Assembly: GCA_002840975.1 (NCBI GenBank)
Contig: PHDN01000030.1
Coordinates: 1-37,582 of the forward strand
Reading direction: 5' to 3'
Length of the DNA stretch: 37,582 bases
DNA from: Bacteroidetes bacterium HGW-Bacteroidetes-16
Lineage (GTDB): Bacteria > Bacteroidota > Bacteroidia > Bacteroidales > F082
In this document: one piece after another, positions 1 through 8,887 of the stretch
Layout of the letters: every line of letters starts with the position of its first letter
Numbering within the stretch: position 1 is the stretch's first letter
Made by a program: the position numbers and the translations under genes
The notes under the pieces: generated by a model
The model's database searches: none
What the model saw: the letters and a program-made list of their open reading frames with translations, nothing else
What the model was told of the DNA's origin: nothing

Positions 1-78
1 ACGCAAGAAAAACCACTACAAATTGCTGATTATCAAATTTATCAAAGAACGATTTAATGTTTTAACGAGACACTAGTG
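1..78 (+). mobile_element. Left-edge end of an insertion sequence, with transposase C-terminus
   Basis: Bases 1-78 are a perfect reverse complement of 37504-37581 at the other end of the window. Frame 2 (bases 2-76) is open for 24 codons and stops at TAG, ending in ERFNVLTRH, a basic and hydrophobic tail that fits a DDE-type transposase C-terminus. The similarity stops at base 78, two bases after the stop codon, which is where an IS end would lie. The last eight bases, CACTAGTG, are themselves palindromic. The IS family cannot be named from so little sequence. That it is an IS is inferred from the duplication and the open frame. Confidence 0.6.
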
Positions 79-256
79 ACCTATTTTAACCTATTTATTA
101 TTAATAACCTACCCATTATTAGTTTCATTGTAATTGGCTAATAGGGTCTTTTGAGGGGTAAATCTAGGAATTAATTGTATTGCTTTGATTTTTAGAGTCA
201 TTATCTGGTAATTTATTTTGGGCGAAGGGAGGTTGTGGAGATTGATCCTGCTTAGA

Positions 257-452
257 TGGGATAACCTTCCAGGTTTTTTTTAACCTGGAAGGTTGAAGTA
301 TTTACGAACGTCAAGGGATTGATTCCGTGTTCATTAATCGATAGCTTGACTGTCGAACGCCGAACTAAGATTCATTGGGATAACCTTCCAGGTTTTTTTC
401 AACCTGGAAGGTTGAAGTATTTACGAATGTCGAGGAGTTGATCACGTGTTCG
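257..452. repeat. Two direct copies of a hairpin-containing repeat, 119 bp apart
   Basis: Two copies (about 257-333 and 376-452) begin TGGGATAACCTTCCAGGTT and stay similar for about 75 bases. Each contains a perfect 13-bp stem, AACCTTCCAGGTT pairing with AACCTGGAAGGTT: 263-275 with 282-294, and 382-394 with 401-413, with 6-base T-rich loops. The right parts diverge (acgaacgtcaaggg versus acgaatgtcgagga). No coding frame covers them. They resemble dispersed extragenic palindromes of Bacteroidota; a terminator role is possible but unproven. Bases 79-256 between the IS end and this repeat are AT-rich and hold nothing recognisable. Confidence 0.75.
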
Positions 453-503
453 GTATTCTATTGTTTCCTGACCTCGAACTTTGAACTGCCCCGCAGCCGG
501 AAC

Positions 504-539
504 AAAAAAAAGCCCGGTGCATCGAACCGGGCCTTTTTT
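504..539. terminator. Bidirectional intrinsic terminator after the M16 peptidase gene
   Basis: Stem GCCCGGT (512-518) pairs with ACCGGGC (526-532) around a 7-base loop. It is flanked by an A-tract (504-511) and a T-tract (534-539), so it can end transcription in both directions. It lies 14 bases beyond the stop of the minus-strand M16 gene. Confidence 0.88.
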
Positions 540-553
540 AAACTGGATTGTTC

Positions 554-3367
554 CTATTCTTCCGGCAGCAAAACCACCCTGAGATAATGCTCCGAATTAA
601 AGTACTTCTTCGCCATGTTCTGAATATCCTTTGCCGATACGGCTGAAATCATGTCCTGTATTTCTTTGATGGTGAGCATCTCAGATTGATTGAAAAGACT
701 GGCCTGAATTTTACCCAACCAATATTTATTTTGTTCCGCATTGGTTTCAAAATCCCTGATGAGCGTTTCTTTGGCTTTGCCTAAATTAATATCCGACGGC
801 CCGGACTCCTGTAAGGCTTTCATCTCCATAAAAACGGTTTCCGACAAGGTATCCGCTTTGTTTGGGTCGCATCCCCAGCCAATCATGACCGACACCTCTT
901 CTTTTGGATATTTTTTCGTGTTTTGGCTGGCCCTCACCCCGTACACACCTCCCTGGTCTTCGCGCATGTTCTCACGCAACCTGATACCAAGAATCTTCAT
1001 CAGCATGGTCATCCTGATTTCATTGGTGGCATTCCACTCAAACGCTTCATCCATCAAAATGGCCACACTGCTCTGTGGTTCGGTGCCTTTGCGTACGATA
1101 GCTTCGGTGGTTCCATCCGGAAACTTCGGGCTTACATCTTTCCATGTGGAGGCCATGCCCGTGTTGGGCAAGCTTCCCAGATATTTAACAATGAATGGTT
1201 TGATGGTGTTTAAATCAAAATTGCCAACGAAAACGAATTGGAATTCGTTGGCATTGGCAAACCGGTCTTTGTAAAAGGCATAGGCCTTTTCCATGTTGAT
1301 GCTGTTTAGCTGAGCTTCGGTTGGAATAACAACAGTTCTGATATTGTTACTTGTCGCAAATTTATACAAGGTATCATAGAACACAGCCCTGGGATTGGCT
1401 TTCATAAATTTAAACTGGGTGTTCATCTGTTCCATGAAGGTGAGATAGGCGGTTGAGTCGCTGCGAGGTTCGGTAAAATAGAGGTAGGTAAGTTGGAACA
1501 TGGTTTCAAGGTCTTTTTTAACAGAGTTTCCGCTTAGTTCCTGAGTGAGTTCCTGAATGGTGGGACTCACATTCACGTTTTTCCCGGTTAAAAATTTGTT
1601 TAAATCAATGTTACTAAACCCGCCCAGCCCGCTTTGGTTCATTATTTGAGCCGCGTATTTTGCCGACATAAAATCCTCATCCGAAGCCAGTGAAGTTCCT
1701 CCAAGGCTAAATCCGGTCATCAGGATTTCATCGTTTTTGAAATCGGTAGGTTTCAGTAGCACACTTACTCCATTGTTTAATTTGAGTTCGGTAATGCCGA
1801 AGTTGTCCATGGTGGTTTCACTTATAATTTCTCCTCCCGGCAGCGGGTGACTGATGAGTGAGGTGGCAATGGCTTCCTCCTTGTATTTTTCTAATTTGCT
1901 TTGGGTAGCTTTTTTAAAATCGTCCAATACTTCTTGTTCGGTAGGAATGCTAACCCCCTCGCGTTCGGGCCCGTTGATCATAATCACTAGGTTGCTGTCG
2001 CTGATCAATTGGGCAGCCAGTTTGTTAATATCCATCAATTTAACCGATGGCAGCATGCCTTTGGTGAGTTCGTATTCGAATTCAATGCCGGGATAAGGTT
2101 CTTTTTCGAGGAAATTGTCGACATATTTCGATACGAACACCCTGGATGGGGTATGGTCCTTTTCTTCCAGCGCTTTTTCCAGGTCGCTGATCATTTGTGC
2201 TTTTTGGCGTTCCAGCTCAGCTTGTGAGAAACCAAATTGTTTCACCCGTTCATTTTCTTCAAGCAGCACCACCAAAGCCTTGTTGATCTGGTTTTCTTTG
2301 GTGACGGCAAACGACATGTATGCATCAATCGAGCGGCCAAGAAATCCGCCATACATCGTGGCAGCATACAGGAAGGGTGATTCAGGTGTTTGATTTATTT
2401 CGTTCAAACGGGCATTTAACATGCTGATATATAGATTGGTGATAATATCCTCCTTGTAATCGTTTACCGTGGCAGTGGTTTTCTTGGGGTGTTTATAAAA
2501 CAACATCACCATATTGGAGGTGGCTTCTACATCGGTGGCGATGGCGATAAGCGGTTCCTTGTTTCCGGGGATGTCATACTCAACACGGGGGCGCGCGTTT
2601 TCGGGATTTTTCAGGTCGCCAAAGGTTTCCTTAATCTTTTGTTCCGCGAAAGCGGGATCAATTTTTCCAACCACCACAACCGCCATTAAATCGGGGCGGT
2701 ACCAGTCGCGGTAAAACCGCTTGGGTACATCATAGGCGCATGAATCGATCACCTTCATTTTTCCAATGGGAATGCGATCGGCATAGCGCGAGTTGTTAAA
2801 AATAATGGGGAACGACTTTTTCATCATCCTGTCGTTCGCTCCCAGGCCCAAACGCCATTCTTCATGGATGACACCACGTTCTTTGTCGATTTCTTCATCT
2901 TTAAGCGACAAATTCTTTGACCAGTCGTGTAAAATTAAAAACGCCGAATCGATCAATCCTTCTCGGTCAGCCGGGATTTGAAACATGTAGACAGTTTCGT
3001 CAAAGCTGGTGTAGGCATTCAGATCCGCACCGAAATCAACCCCCGAACTTTCGAGGAAATTAATCAGGTCGTGTTCGCTAAAGTTGGTTGTACCGTTAAA
3101 TGCCATGTGCTCGATGAAGTGAGCCAGCCCTTGCTGATCGTCATCTTCCAATATGGAACCGGCATTGACTACCAACCGGAATTCGATCCTGTTTTCGGGT
3201 TTTTTGTTTTCACGAACGTAATAACGCAGCCCGTTGTCCAAAGTTCCGGTAATTACTTGTTGATCGGTAGGCAGTTTGTGTTCACCCGCCGTTTGCCCTG
3301 TCAGGTTGATCATCCAGAATGACAAAGCCATTGTTAACATGAGGGACCAGGAAAATTTTGTTTTCAT
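554..3367 (-). CDS. M16 family (pitrilysin-like) zinc metallopeptidase, exported
   Basis: A 937-residue two-half M16 peptidase, about the length of full pitrilysin/PqqL-type enzymes. Residues 1-25 form a signal peptide (a KTK start, then a hydrophobic stretch), so it should act in the periplasm or on the envelope, degrading small proteins or peptides. The inverted zinc motif HFIEH is at residues 83-87 (His83 and His87 ligands, Glu86 catalytic). The ERGVIHEEW segment near 163-171 supplies the third ligand, probably Glu163. The C-terminal half repeats the fold without the zinc motif, as is normal for the family. The gene is transcribed alone on the minus strand and ends in a strong terminator. 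Family assignment is secure; the substrate is unknown. Confidence 0.95.
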   Translation of the reverse strand: MKTKFSWSLMLTMALSFWMINLTGQTAGEHKLPTDQQVITGTLDNGLRYYVRENKKPENRIEFRLVVNAGSILEDDDQQGLAHFIEHMAFNGTTNFSEHDLINFLESSGVDFGADLNAYTSFDETVYMFQIPADREGLIDSAFLILHDWSKNLSLKDEEIDKERGVIHEEWRLGLGANDRMMKKSFPIIFNNSRYADRIPIGKMKVIDSCAYDVPKRFYRDWYRPDLMAVVVVGKIDPAFAEQKIKETFGDLKNPENARPRVEYDIPGNKEPLIAIATDVEATSNMVMLFYKHPKKTTATVNDYKEDIITNLYISMLNARLNEINQTPESPFLYAATMYGGFLGRSIDAYMSFAVTKENQINKALVVLLEENERVKQFGFSQAELERQKAQMISDLEKALEEKDHTPSRVFVSKYVDNFLEKEPYPGIEFEYELTKGMLPSVKLMDINKLAAQLISDSNLVIMINGPEREGVSIPTEQEVLDDFKKATQSKLEKYKEEAIATSLISHPLPGGEIISETTMDNFGITELKLNNGVSVLLKPTDFKNDEILMTGFSLGGTSLASDEDFMSAKYAAQIMNQSGLGGFSNIDLNKFLTGKNVNVSPTIQELTQELSGNSVKKDLETMFQLTYLYFTEPRSDSTAYLTFMEQMNTQFKFMKANPRAVFYDTLYKFATSNNIRTVVIPTEAQLNSINMEKAYAFYKDRFANANEFQFVFVGNFDLNTIKPFIVKYLGSLPNTGMASTWKDVSPKFPDGTTEAIVRKGTEPQSSVAILMDEAFEWNATNEIRMTMLMKILGIRLRENMREDQGGVYGVRASQNTKKYPKEEVSVMIGWGCDPNKADTLSETVFMEMKALQESGPSDINLGKAKETLIRDFETNAEQNKYWLGKIQASLFNQSEMLTIKEIQDMISAVSAKDIQNMAKKYFNSEHYLRVVLLPEE

Positions 3368-3478
3368 TTTTTTTAAGGTATGATGATGTTGTTTTTAAGA
3401 GGCGTAAATCTACGAAATCATTTTTAGATAGGATGTTTTTTATAGAATCTATTTTCAGAACAGAGTTGACAATTGTCT

Positions 3479-3486
3479 TACCTTTG
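3479..3486 (+). promoter_or_regulatory. Bacteroidota -7 box for the superoxide reductase gene
   Basis: TACCTTTG matches the TAnnTTTG consensus exactly and lies 28 bases before the ATG at 3515. The upstream -33 element is not clear. Confidence 0.5.
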
Positions 3487-3514
3487 TTCAAACCTAATCT
3501 TTAAAAAATAAGAC

Positions 3515-3892
3515 ATGAAAATTAATCGGTATGTTGACATTTCAACCATTGAAAGAGAAGCAAAAAAAGACTACATCGATCGTCATTCGCCATTTGTTCT
3601 TTGCGAGGATAAAGCCACTTTGGGAGATCCTTTTAAGGTGAGCATAAAGATGGGCAATGAGTACACCCATCCTGATGATTTTGATCATTTTATTGCCTAT
3701 GTACAACTGTGGAATGGTGAATTTATGCTGGGTCAGGCATCGTTTGCACCCGGAACACTGGGCAACAAATCCGGACATGTTCAGGTTGATTTTCACATTG
3801 TTCCGAACAAAGACCTGAAACTCACGGCCATGGCTTTTTGCACCAAACATGGTTTGTGGCAATCGGATGAAATCATGGTGCAGGTAAACTAA
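3515..3892 (+). CDS. Class II superoxide reductase (neelaredoxin/SORL domain)
   Basis: A 125-residue single-domain protein with the neelaredoxin layout, likely cytoplasmic because there is no signal peptide. It should reduce superoxide to hydrogen peroxide at a mononuclear iron site without making oxygen. The Fe(His)4Cys ligands are visible: His24 in RHSPF, His52 in THPDD, His58 in FDHFI, and Cys109 and His112 in CTKHGLW. The usual EKHxP catalytic loop reads DRHSP here, so the conserved Glu and Lys are Asp22 and Arg23. There is no N-terminal desulforedoxin Cys4 centre, which makes it class II. It is a monocistronic gene with its own -7 box and a shared terminator. It fits an anaerobe or microaerophile exposed to oxygen. 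Confidence 0.9.
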   Translation: MKINRYVDISTIEREAKKDYIDRHSPFVLCEDKATLGDPFKVSIKMGNEYTHPDDFDHFIAYVQLWNGEFMLGQASFAPGTLGNKSGHVQVDFHIVPNKDLKLTAMAFCTKHGLWQSDEIMVQVN

Positions 3893-3905
3893 GTTTTCAG
3901 GGTAT

Positions 3906-3937
3906 AAAAAAAGCCCGGAGCAATCCGGGCTTTTTTT
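3906..3937. terminator. Bidirectional terminator between convergent genes
   Basis: GCCCGGA (3913-3919) pairs with TCCGGGC (3924-3930) around a GCAA tetraloop, with seven A before and seven T after. It serves both the superoxide reductase gene (+) and the M13 peptidase gene (-), whose stops are only about 60 bases apart. Confidence 0.92.
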
Positions 3938-3951
3938 ATGGAATAACGGTG

Positions 3952-6000
3952 CTACCAAATGATCGACCTCTCTTCAACCGGAATAAATAACTTGTTGTCA
4001 GGCTGAATGTTAAAAGCCTTGATAAAGGTCTCGAAGTTGAAAGGTGGTACATTTACCCTGGCATCTCCCGGGCTGTGAACATCTTCTTTCAACCGGCGTT
4101 GGAGTTCTTTGTCGCGGATATTTTGTCTCCAAACCTGTCCGTAACCCAGATAAAATCTCTGGTCCGGGGTAAAGCCATCTGTTTTGTCAGGTATGATTCC
4201 GTTATAGGCTTTTTGCAGGGCATCGTAGGCAATGCTCAGACCACCCAGGTCGGCAATGTTTTCTCCAAGCGTGAGTTTGCCATCTATATGGAGAGAATCG
4301 AGCTCGGTATAATTGTCATACAGGATAACCAGTTTGGCGGTTTTTTCGTTAAAACGTTTAGAGTCTTCCTCAGTCCACCAGTCGTTCAGGTTGCCATCTT
4401 TGTCGTATTGACGGCCCTGATCATCAAATCCGTGGGTCATTTCGTGCCCGATCACTACACCAATGGCGCCATAGTTTACTGCATCATCGGCATCTTTGTT
4501 AAAGAAGGGAGGCTGTAGAATTCCGGCAGGGAAAACGATTTCGTTGTGGGTAGGATTGTAATAGGCATTTACCGTTTGAGGGGTCATTCCCCACTCTTTT
4601 TTGTCGACGGGTTTACCAACTTTAGAGATGTTATAGTCGAATTCAAATTCACGGGAGTTGAGCACGTTTTGATAATAATTGTCGGAAACGATTTTCAGTG
4701 ATGAATAATCTCTCCATTCATCGGGGTAGCCCACTTTTACGGTGATGGCATCCAGTTTTGCCAATGCTTTGATCTTGGTTTCGTCGGTCATCCAATCCAG
4801 GTTTTTAATCCTGTCGGCAAAAGCAAGGCGTAAATTTTCGACCAATTGTACCATGCGCACTTTGGCCTGGGGCGGGAAATATTTTTCTACATACAGTTGT
4901 CCGATGGCTTCACCCAATCTGCCGGAGGTAACGTTGAGTACACGTTTCCAGCGTGGTTGTAGTTCCTGACGGCCTGACAAGGCTTTGCCGAAAAACTCGA
5001 AGTTCTGGTTTACAAAATCATCGCTGAGATAATTGGCTGAATTGTCGAGTAAATTCCACATGAGGTAGGTTTTCCATTCGTCAACGGGGATGGTCTGCAT
5101 CAGGTTACTGATTCCCGCAACGAACTCAGTTTGTCCTACGTTTACTTCTCCGGGATCGGGTAACCCGATTTCGGTAAAATACATTTTCCAATCGAAATTG
5201 GGTGAAAGCTGCACAATTGAATCCAAACTCATCTTATTGAAATTGGCCACCGGGTCTCGCAATTCAAGGCGCGTTTTGGAGTTTCTGGCGATTTCGGTTT
5301 CAATTTTCAAAACTGTTTTGGCTTCTTCTGCGGCTTTGGCATCGTCGTCACCTTTTAATATAAACATTTTGGCCAGGTGATCAAGATATTGGGCCCGCAT
5401 TTCAACTGACCGATCGTCATCGCTGAGGTAATAGCTTACATCCGGAAGGGATAAACCTCCCTGATAAAAGTTGGCAATCTCCATGTTGCTGTTCGATTGA
5501 TCGGCTTCCGAGAAAATATAAAACAAGGGATATTCGCCTTTGTGGTGTACCTGTCCGATGTATTTTTGAACGCCTGAAATGCTGTTAATCGATTCAATTT
5601 CAGCGATCTCATTTTCGATGGCTTTTACGCCCAACTCATTGATGCGGACAGTATCCATACCACTGTTATATAAGTCTCTGATTTTCTGGCTGACACTCCC
5701 GTTTGGCGCATCCTTTTTGGCCGAAACTTCTTCCACGAGTGTTCTGAGCTGAATCTGGTTGTTTTCGTTGAGGATGGTAAATGCACCATATTGGCTAAAC
5801 TCAGGAGGTATTTCAGTGGTTTTCATCCAGGTACCGTTTACATACCTGAAAAAATTATCTCCAGGGTTCACACCCAAATCCATGTTGGCCAAATCAATGG
5901 CCGGTACTATTGCTTCATTCTTCATGTTACTGTTGTTGTTGCATGATAACACACCCAGCAACATTCCAGTTGCCAAAGTGTAAAAAATTGGTTTCTTCAT
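3952..6000 (-). CDS. M13 family (neprilysin/PepO-like) zinc endopeptidase lipoprotein
   Basis: A 682-residue M13 peptidase, the usual length for bacterial PepO-type enzymes. It cuts oligopeptides, typically below about 40 residues. The N-terminus is a lipoprotein signal ending in GVLSC with Cys20 as the lipidation site, so it should be anchored in the envelope. The catalytic motif HEMTH is at residues 519-523, and GENIADLGG supplies the third zinc ligand Glu580 and the supporting Asp584. The C-terminal HSPGDARVN supplies His642 and Arg648 for substrate carboxyl binding. The family's NAYYNPTHNEIVFPAG substrate-groove motif precedes the zinc site. It is transcribed alone; a TACCTTTG box lies upstream on the minus strand. 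Identification is secure. Confidence 0.96.
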   Translation of the reverse strand: MKKPIFYTLATGMLLGVLSCNNNSNMKNEAIVPAIDLANMDLGVNPGDNFFRYVNGTWMKTTEIPPEFSQYGAFTILNENNQIQLRTLVEEVSAKKDAPNGSVSQKIRDLYNSGMDTVRINELGVKAIENEIAEIESINSISGVQKYIGQVHHKGEYPLFYIFSEADQSNSNMEIANFYQGGLSLPDVSYYLSDDDRSVEMRAQYLDHLAKMFILKGDDDAKAAEEAKTVLKIETEIARNSKTRLELRDPVANFNKMSLDSIVQLSPNFDWKMYFTEIGLPDPGEVNVGQTEFVAGISNLMQTIPVDEWKTYLMWNLLDNSANYLSDDFVNQNFEFFGKALSGRQELQPRWKRVLNVTSGRLGEAIGQLYVEKYFPPQAKVRMVQLVENLRLAFADRIKNLDWMTDETKIKALAKLDAITVKVGYPDEWRDYSSLKIVSDNYYQNVLNSREFEFDYNISKVGKPVDKKEWGMTPQTVNAYYNPTHNEIVFPAGILQPPFFNKDADDAVNYGAIGVVIGHEMTHGFDDQGRQYDKDGNLNDWWTEEDSKRFNEKTAKLVILYDNYTELDSLHIDGKLTLGENIADLGGLSIAYDALQKAYNGIIPDKTDGFTPDQRFYLGYGQVWRQNIRDKELQRRLKEDVHSPGDARVNVPPFNFETFIKAFNIQPDNKLFIPVEERSIIW

Positions 6001-6120
6001 TTACAAGTTTAATCCTTTTGTGATTTTTATACAATCCTATTATAATAACGGAAAAATCCCTTACTGAAATCATCCATCGGATGGTGGATGCACCAGGATG
6101 CGATTTTTTTTATGACCGGG

Positions 6121-6128
6121 CAAAGGTA
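6121..6128 (-). promoter_or_regulatory. Candidate -7 box for the M13 peptidase gene
   Basis: CAAAGGTA on the plus strand reads TACCTTTG on the minus strand, an exact TAnnTTTG match about 120 bases before the start codon. No clear -33 element is visible, so this is a weak call. Bases 6001-6298 otherwise hold only a short imperfect palindrome near 6070-6090. Confidence 0.35.
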
Positions 6129-6261
6129 ATAAAGTTGTTTTATTTCTGCCTACTTCACCCGGTTACTTTATAAAGGCTTCTCCGAAAGGCTTTCTTCGCT
6201 TCAGGAACAGCTATTTTTGTTATTCCAGACAAATCATTTTAAATTATATGTTGATAGATTG

Positions 6262-6290
6262 TTGTTTGCATTAATTTGTTTATATTTTTG
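6262..6290 (+). promoter_or_regulatory. Bacteroidota promoter for the START-domain gene
   Basis: TTG at 6262-6264 and TATTTTTG at 6283-6290, with 18 bases between them, fit the Bacteroidota -33/-7 pattern. Transcription would then start near 6297, almost on the first possible ATG (6299), which favours a later in-frame ATG at 6341 or 6350. Confidence 0.5.
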
Positions 6291-6298
6291 CCATATCA

Positions 6299-7018
6299 AT
6301 GAAGGGAAAAAGATTGAATTATTTTAACCGCGTCCGTCGTATGTCAACCATGGGTTCATTTTGGGACGTCGTGGTTTTATTTAGTATTCTATTTGTGCTT
6401 TCCGCGAATGGATATGCCCAAAAAACAGAGAGTTGGAAAAAGGTAAAAGACAGTGATGGGATTCAATCCTATGTGATGAAGTTACCTGATGTGGCTGTGA
6501 ATAAGGTCAAGGTAGAAACTATTGTCAAGTCAAGTCTTTCATCCCTGGTTGCTTTGATGATCGATACTCCCAGAAATAAGGATTGGGTTTTTTTAAATAC
6601 ATATGCCTGCACTCAACATAAGGAGAATGAATTTAATTGGGTGTATTATGGCCAAAACAATGCCCCCTGGCCGGTGAGCGACAGAGATGTCGTTACCCGT
6701 GTTCATTTGTTTCAAAATACTGTCACAAAGGAAGTTGTGATTGAATCGGTTGCTGATCCTGACCTGAGGCCCCGGCATCAGGACTTTGTACGCATACCCA
6801 TGTTGCAATCTGTTTGGCGATTGATTCCGTTAGGCGAAGGCAAAATAAAGGTAGTTCTCGAACTTGTTATCGATATGGGAGGCAATATGCCTTACTGGCT
6901 TATTAACCTTGCCGTGACAAAAGGTCCCTCAGGTTCAATGCTTAAATTTGTTACCCTTGCCCGGGAAGAGCCATATTTGAGTGCCCACATGGATTATATC
7001 AGGGAACCACAATGGTAA
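6299..7018 (+). CDS. START-domain lipid-binding-type exported protein
   Basis: Up to 239 residues. A hydrophobic segment (about residues 22-38, ending SANGYAQ) looks like a signal peptide. The rest matches the START/polyketide-cyclase-like fold seen in bacterial homologues: a WKKVKDSDGIQSY opening, a middle segment with PWPVSDRDVV (the typical 'W-P-hydrophobic-R-D' stretch), and a C-terminal helix after NMPYWLINLAVTKGP. START domains bind lipids or sterols in a hydrophobic tunnel; the ligand here is unknown. The first ATG is used here, but the promoter geometry and signal-peptide layout suggest a start at 6341 or 6350. The stop is one base from the convergent dnaX stop. Confidence 0.8.
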   Translation: MKGKRLNYFNRVRRMSTMGSFWDVVVLFSILFVLSANGYAQKTESWKKVKDSDGIQSYVMKLPDVAVNKVKVETIVKSSLSSLVALMIDTPRNKDWVFLNTYACTQHKENEFNWVYYGQNNAPWPVSDRDVVTRVHLFQNTVTKEVVIESVADPDLRPRHQDFVRIPMLQSVWRLIPLGEGKIKVVLELVIDMGGNMPYWLINLAVTKGPSGSMLKFVTLAREEPYLSAHMDYIREPQW

Positions 7019-7019
7019 T

Positions 7020-8807
7020 TTAGAAGCCAATTTCAAGATTAAACTGGTCTTTTAGCTTTTGCACATTTGGATTTTTTTCAATTAACCTTTCAAGTTTATC
7101 CCGGTCGGTATAGGCCTTTTTAGTCTGGTTTTTGTCAGGAACAATGGCATGTAAGGTGATTTGATTGTTGTTAAGTTCTCTTTTTAAATGTTCCATTAAT
7201 TGGTTGACAGACAAACTATTCTGTATAATTTGTATGGAGTCGACCGTGTAGGTTATCTGATTGTTACTGCCCAGGTGAGGGGGGTATTTTGCCAGGGCGT
7301 TGGCGAAACTGGGAGAAATTCCTTCGTAGGATTTGCAAAAACGAGTCCACGATTCTTCCAGTTTTTCCTGCGTAAATGGGTTGTCAATGATGGGCTCGGG
7401 TTGGTTTTCTTCGGAAATGGATTGTTCCTTGATTGATCGAAGACCGGCTTTAATAGAAATGTTTCTGATGTTTTTCCCGTTCCCTGGCTCCTGACTTTTA
7501 ATTGTCGCCGCAGTTTCTGTGTTCGTCTTTTGCACCGGTGTAATTTCCGGCTTTACTTCAATATTTTTTTCAACCTGTTGTTCAATGGGTTTTCCCGGTA
7601 CGGCGATCACTGGTGGTGGTGCCGAATACTCTATTTTATTTTCTTTTGCGGTGGTGTTTGTTTGTTCTCTCACAAGTGGAGGAGGTGGTGGCAAGGTGGT
7701 AGCCCCGGGGTGGCTGTTCGTTAATTCTGCCAGTGTCATCAGGGCGATTTCAATGTGCAACCGTTTGTTGTTGCTGGCTTTATAATTGATGTCGTATTGA
7801 TTGCAGATGTCCAGGGCTTTAAACAGAAATTCGGGTGTGCAATGCATAGCCTGGTCCATATATTTTGATTTCAGCTGATCGCTTGCATGCATTAATTTGA
7901 TGGTAGCAGGGTTTTTAATGACCAAAAGACTACGGAGATGATCACTCAAACCCATAATAAAATGCTGCCCGTCGAAACCGTTTTCGATGACTTCATTAAA
8001 AAGCAGCAACAATTCCTGGATGTCATATCTAAGCAAATCATTGGTAATTCTAAAATAGTAATCGTAATCCAGAATGTTCAGGTTTTCGATCACATTTTTG
8101 TAACTCATCTTATGACCGCTATAGCTTACGATCTGATCGAATGTGGAAAGGGCATCGCGTAAAGCGCCATCGGCTTTTTGGGCGATGATGTGCAGGGCCT
8201 CGGGCTCTGTTTCAATGTTTTCCTTCGAAGCTACATAGCCCAAATATTGTGCAATGTCTTCCACATTAATCCTGCGAAAATCAAAAATCTGACAACGCGA
8301 CAATATGGTCGGGATAATTTTATGCTTCTCGGTGGTAGCCAGAATAAATTTCGCGTAGGAGGGAGGTTCTTCAAGTGTTTTTAAAAAGGCATTAAACGCA
8401 CTCTGCGAAAGCATGTGGACCTCATCGATGATGTACACTTTATATTTTCCCACTTGTGGCGGAATGCGTACCTGTTCAACAAGATGTCGGATATCGTCTA
8501 CAGAGTTGTTAGAAGCCGCATCCAGTTCGTGGATGTTGAACGAAGCATTGTTGTTAAATGAGGTGCACGATTCGCATGCATCACATGGCTCCAGGTTTTC
8601 GGTCAGGTGAGTGCAGTTAATTGTTTTGGCCAATATCCGGGCACAGGTTGTCTTGCCAACACCACGTGGTCCGGTGAACAAAAAGGCCTGTGCCAGGTGG
8701 TTGTTTTTAATGGCATTTTGTAAGGTATTGGTAATAGAATGCTGCCCTACCACCTGATGAAAAGTGGCTGGACGGTATTTACGGGCCGAAACAATAAAAT
8801 TTTCCAT
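7020..8807 (-). CDS. dnaX: DNA polymerase III subunit gamma/tau
   Basis: A 595-residue clamp-loader ATPase. It forms the motor of the clamp loader that places the beta clamp on DNA at the replication fork. The N-terminal AAA+ module has Walker A GPRGVGKTT (46-54), a four-cysteine zinc module (Cys65, 75, 78, 81), a Walker B ending IIDEVHML with the family's DEVH in place of DEAD, and sensor 1 ATTE. A proline-rich, low-complexity linker (TLPPPPPLV and Lys/Glu/Thr-rich sequence, about 370-465) leads to a C-terminal domain corresponding to tau. No obvious frameshift signal for a short gamma form was found. The gene stands alone and diverges from the downstream-numbered deacetylase-like gene. Confidence 0.97.
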   Translation of the reverse strand: MENFIVSARKYRPATFHQVVGQHSITNTLQNAIKNNHLAQAFLFTGPRGVGKTTCARILAKTINCTHLTENLEPCDACESCTSFNNNASFNIHELDAASNNSVDDIRHLVEQVRIPPQVGKYKVYIIDEVHMLSQSAFNAFLKTLEEPPSYAKFILATTEKHKIIPTILSRCQIFDFRRINVEDIAQYLGYVASKENIETEPEALHIIAQKADGALRDALSTFDQIVSYSGHKMSYKNVIENLNILDYDYYFRITNDLLRYDIQELLLLFNEVIENGFDGQHFIMGLSDHLRSLLVIKNPATIKLMHASDQLKSKYMDQAMHCTPEFLFKALDICNQYDINYKASNNKRLHIEIALMTLAELTNSHPGATTLPPPPPLVREQTNTTAKENKIEYSAPPPVIAVPGKPIEQQVEKNIEVKPEITPVQKTNTETAATIKSQEPGNGKNIRNISIKAGLRSIKEQSISEENQPEPIIDNPFTQEKLEESWTRFCKSYEGISPSFANALAKYPPHLGSNNQITYTVDSIQIIQNSLSVNQLMEHLKRELNNNQITLHAIVPDKNQTKKAYTDRDKLERLIEKNPNVQKLKDQFNLEIGF

Positions 8808-8826
8808 ATGCTGCTGTAATGGGCAT

Positions 8827-8834
8827 CAAAAATA
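8827..8834 (-). promoter_or_regulatory. Candidate -7 box for dnaX
   Basis: CAAAAATA on the plus strand reads TATTTTTG on the minus strand, an exact TAnnTTTG match placed 20 bases before the dnaX start codon. No -33 element is obvious. Confidence 0.45.
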
Positions 8835-8874
8835 CGATTTTTTTTTGTGCTTTAAGAAGTGTTAATTTTTTCTG

Positions 8875-8882
8875 TACTTTTG
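8875..8882 (+). promoter_or_regulatory. Candidate -7 box for the deacetylase-like gene
   Basis: TACTTTTG matches TAnnTTTG and ends 5 bases before the ATG at 8888. If functional, the transcript would be nearly leaderless. It also rules out the upstream in-frame ATG at 8819 as the start. Confidence 0.4.
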
Positions 8883-8887
8883 AAAAG

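Noticed and set aside
3282-3491. 69-codon minus-strand frame at the start of the M16 gene
   Set aside because: It overlaps the M16 coding sequence in another frame, has low-complexity Lys/Asn composition and no family resemblance.
8819-8887. Earlier ATG for the deacetylase-like gene
   Set aside because: It is upstream of a TACTTTTG box and in the dnaX upstream region; 8888 gives the family-like start.
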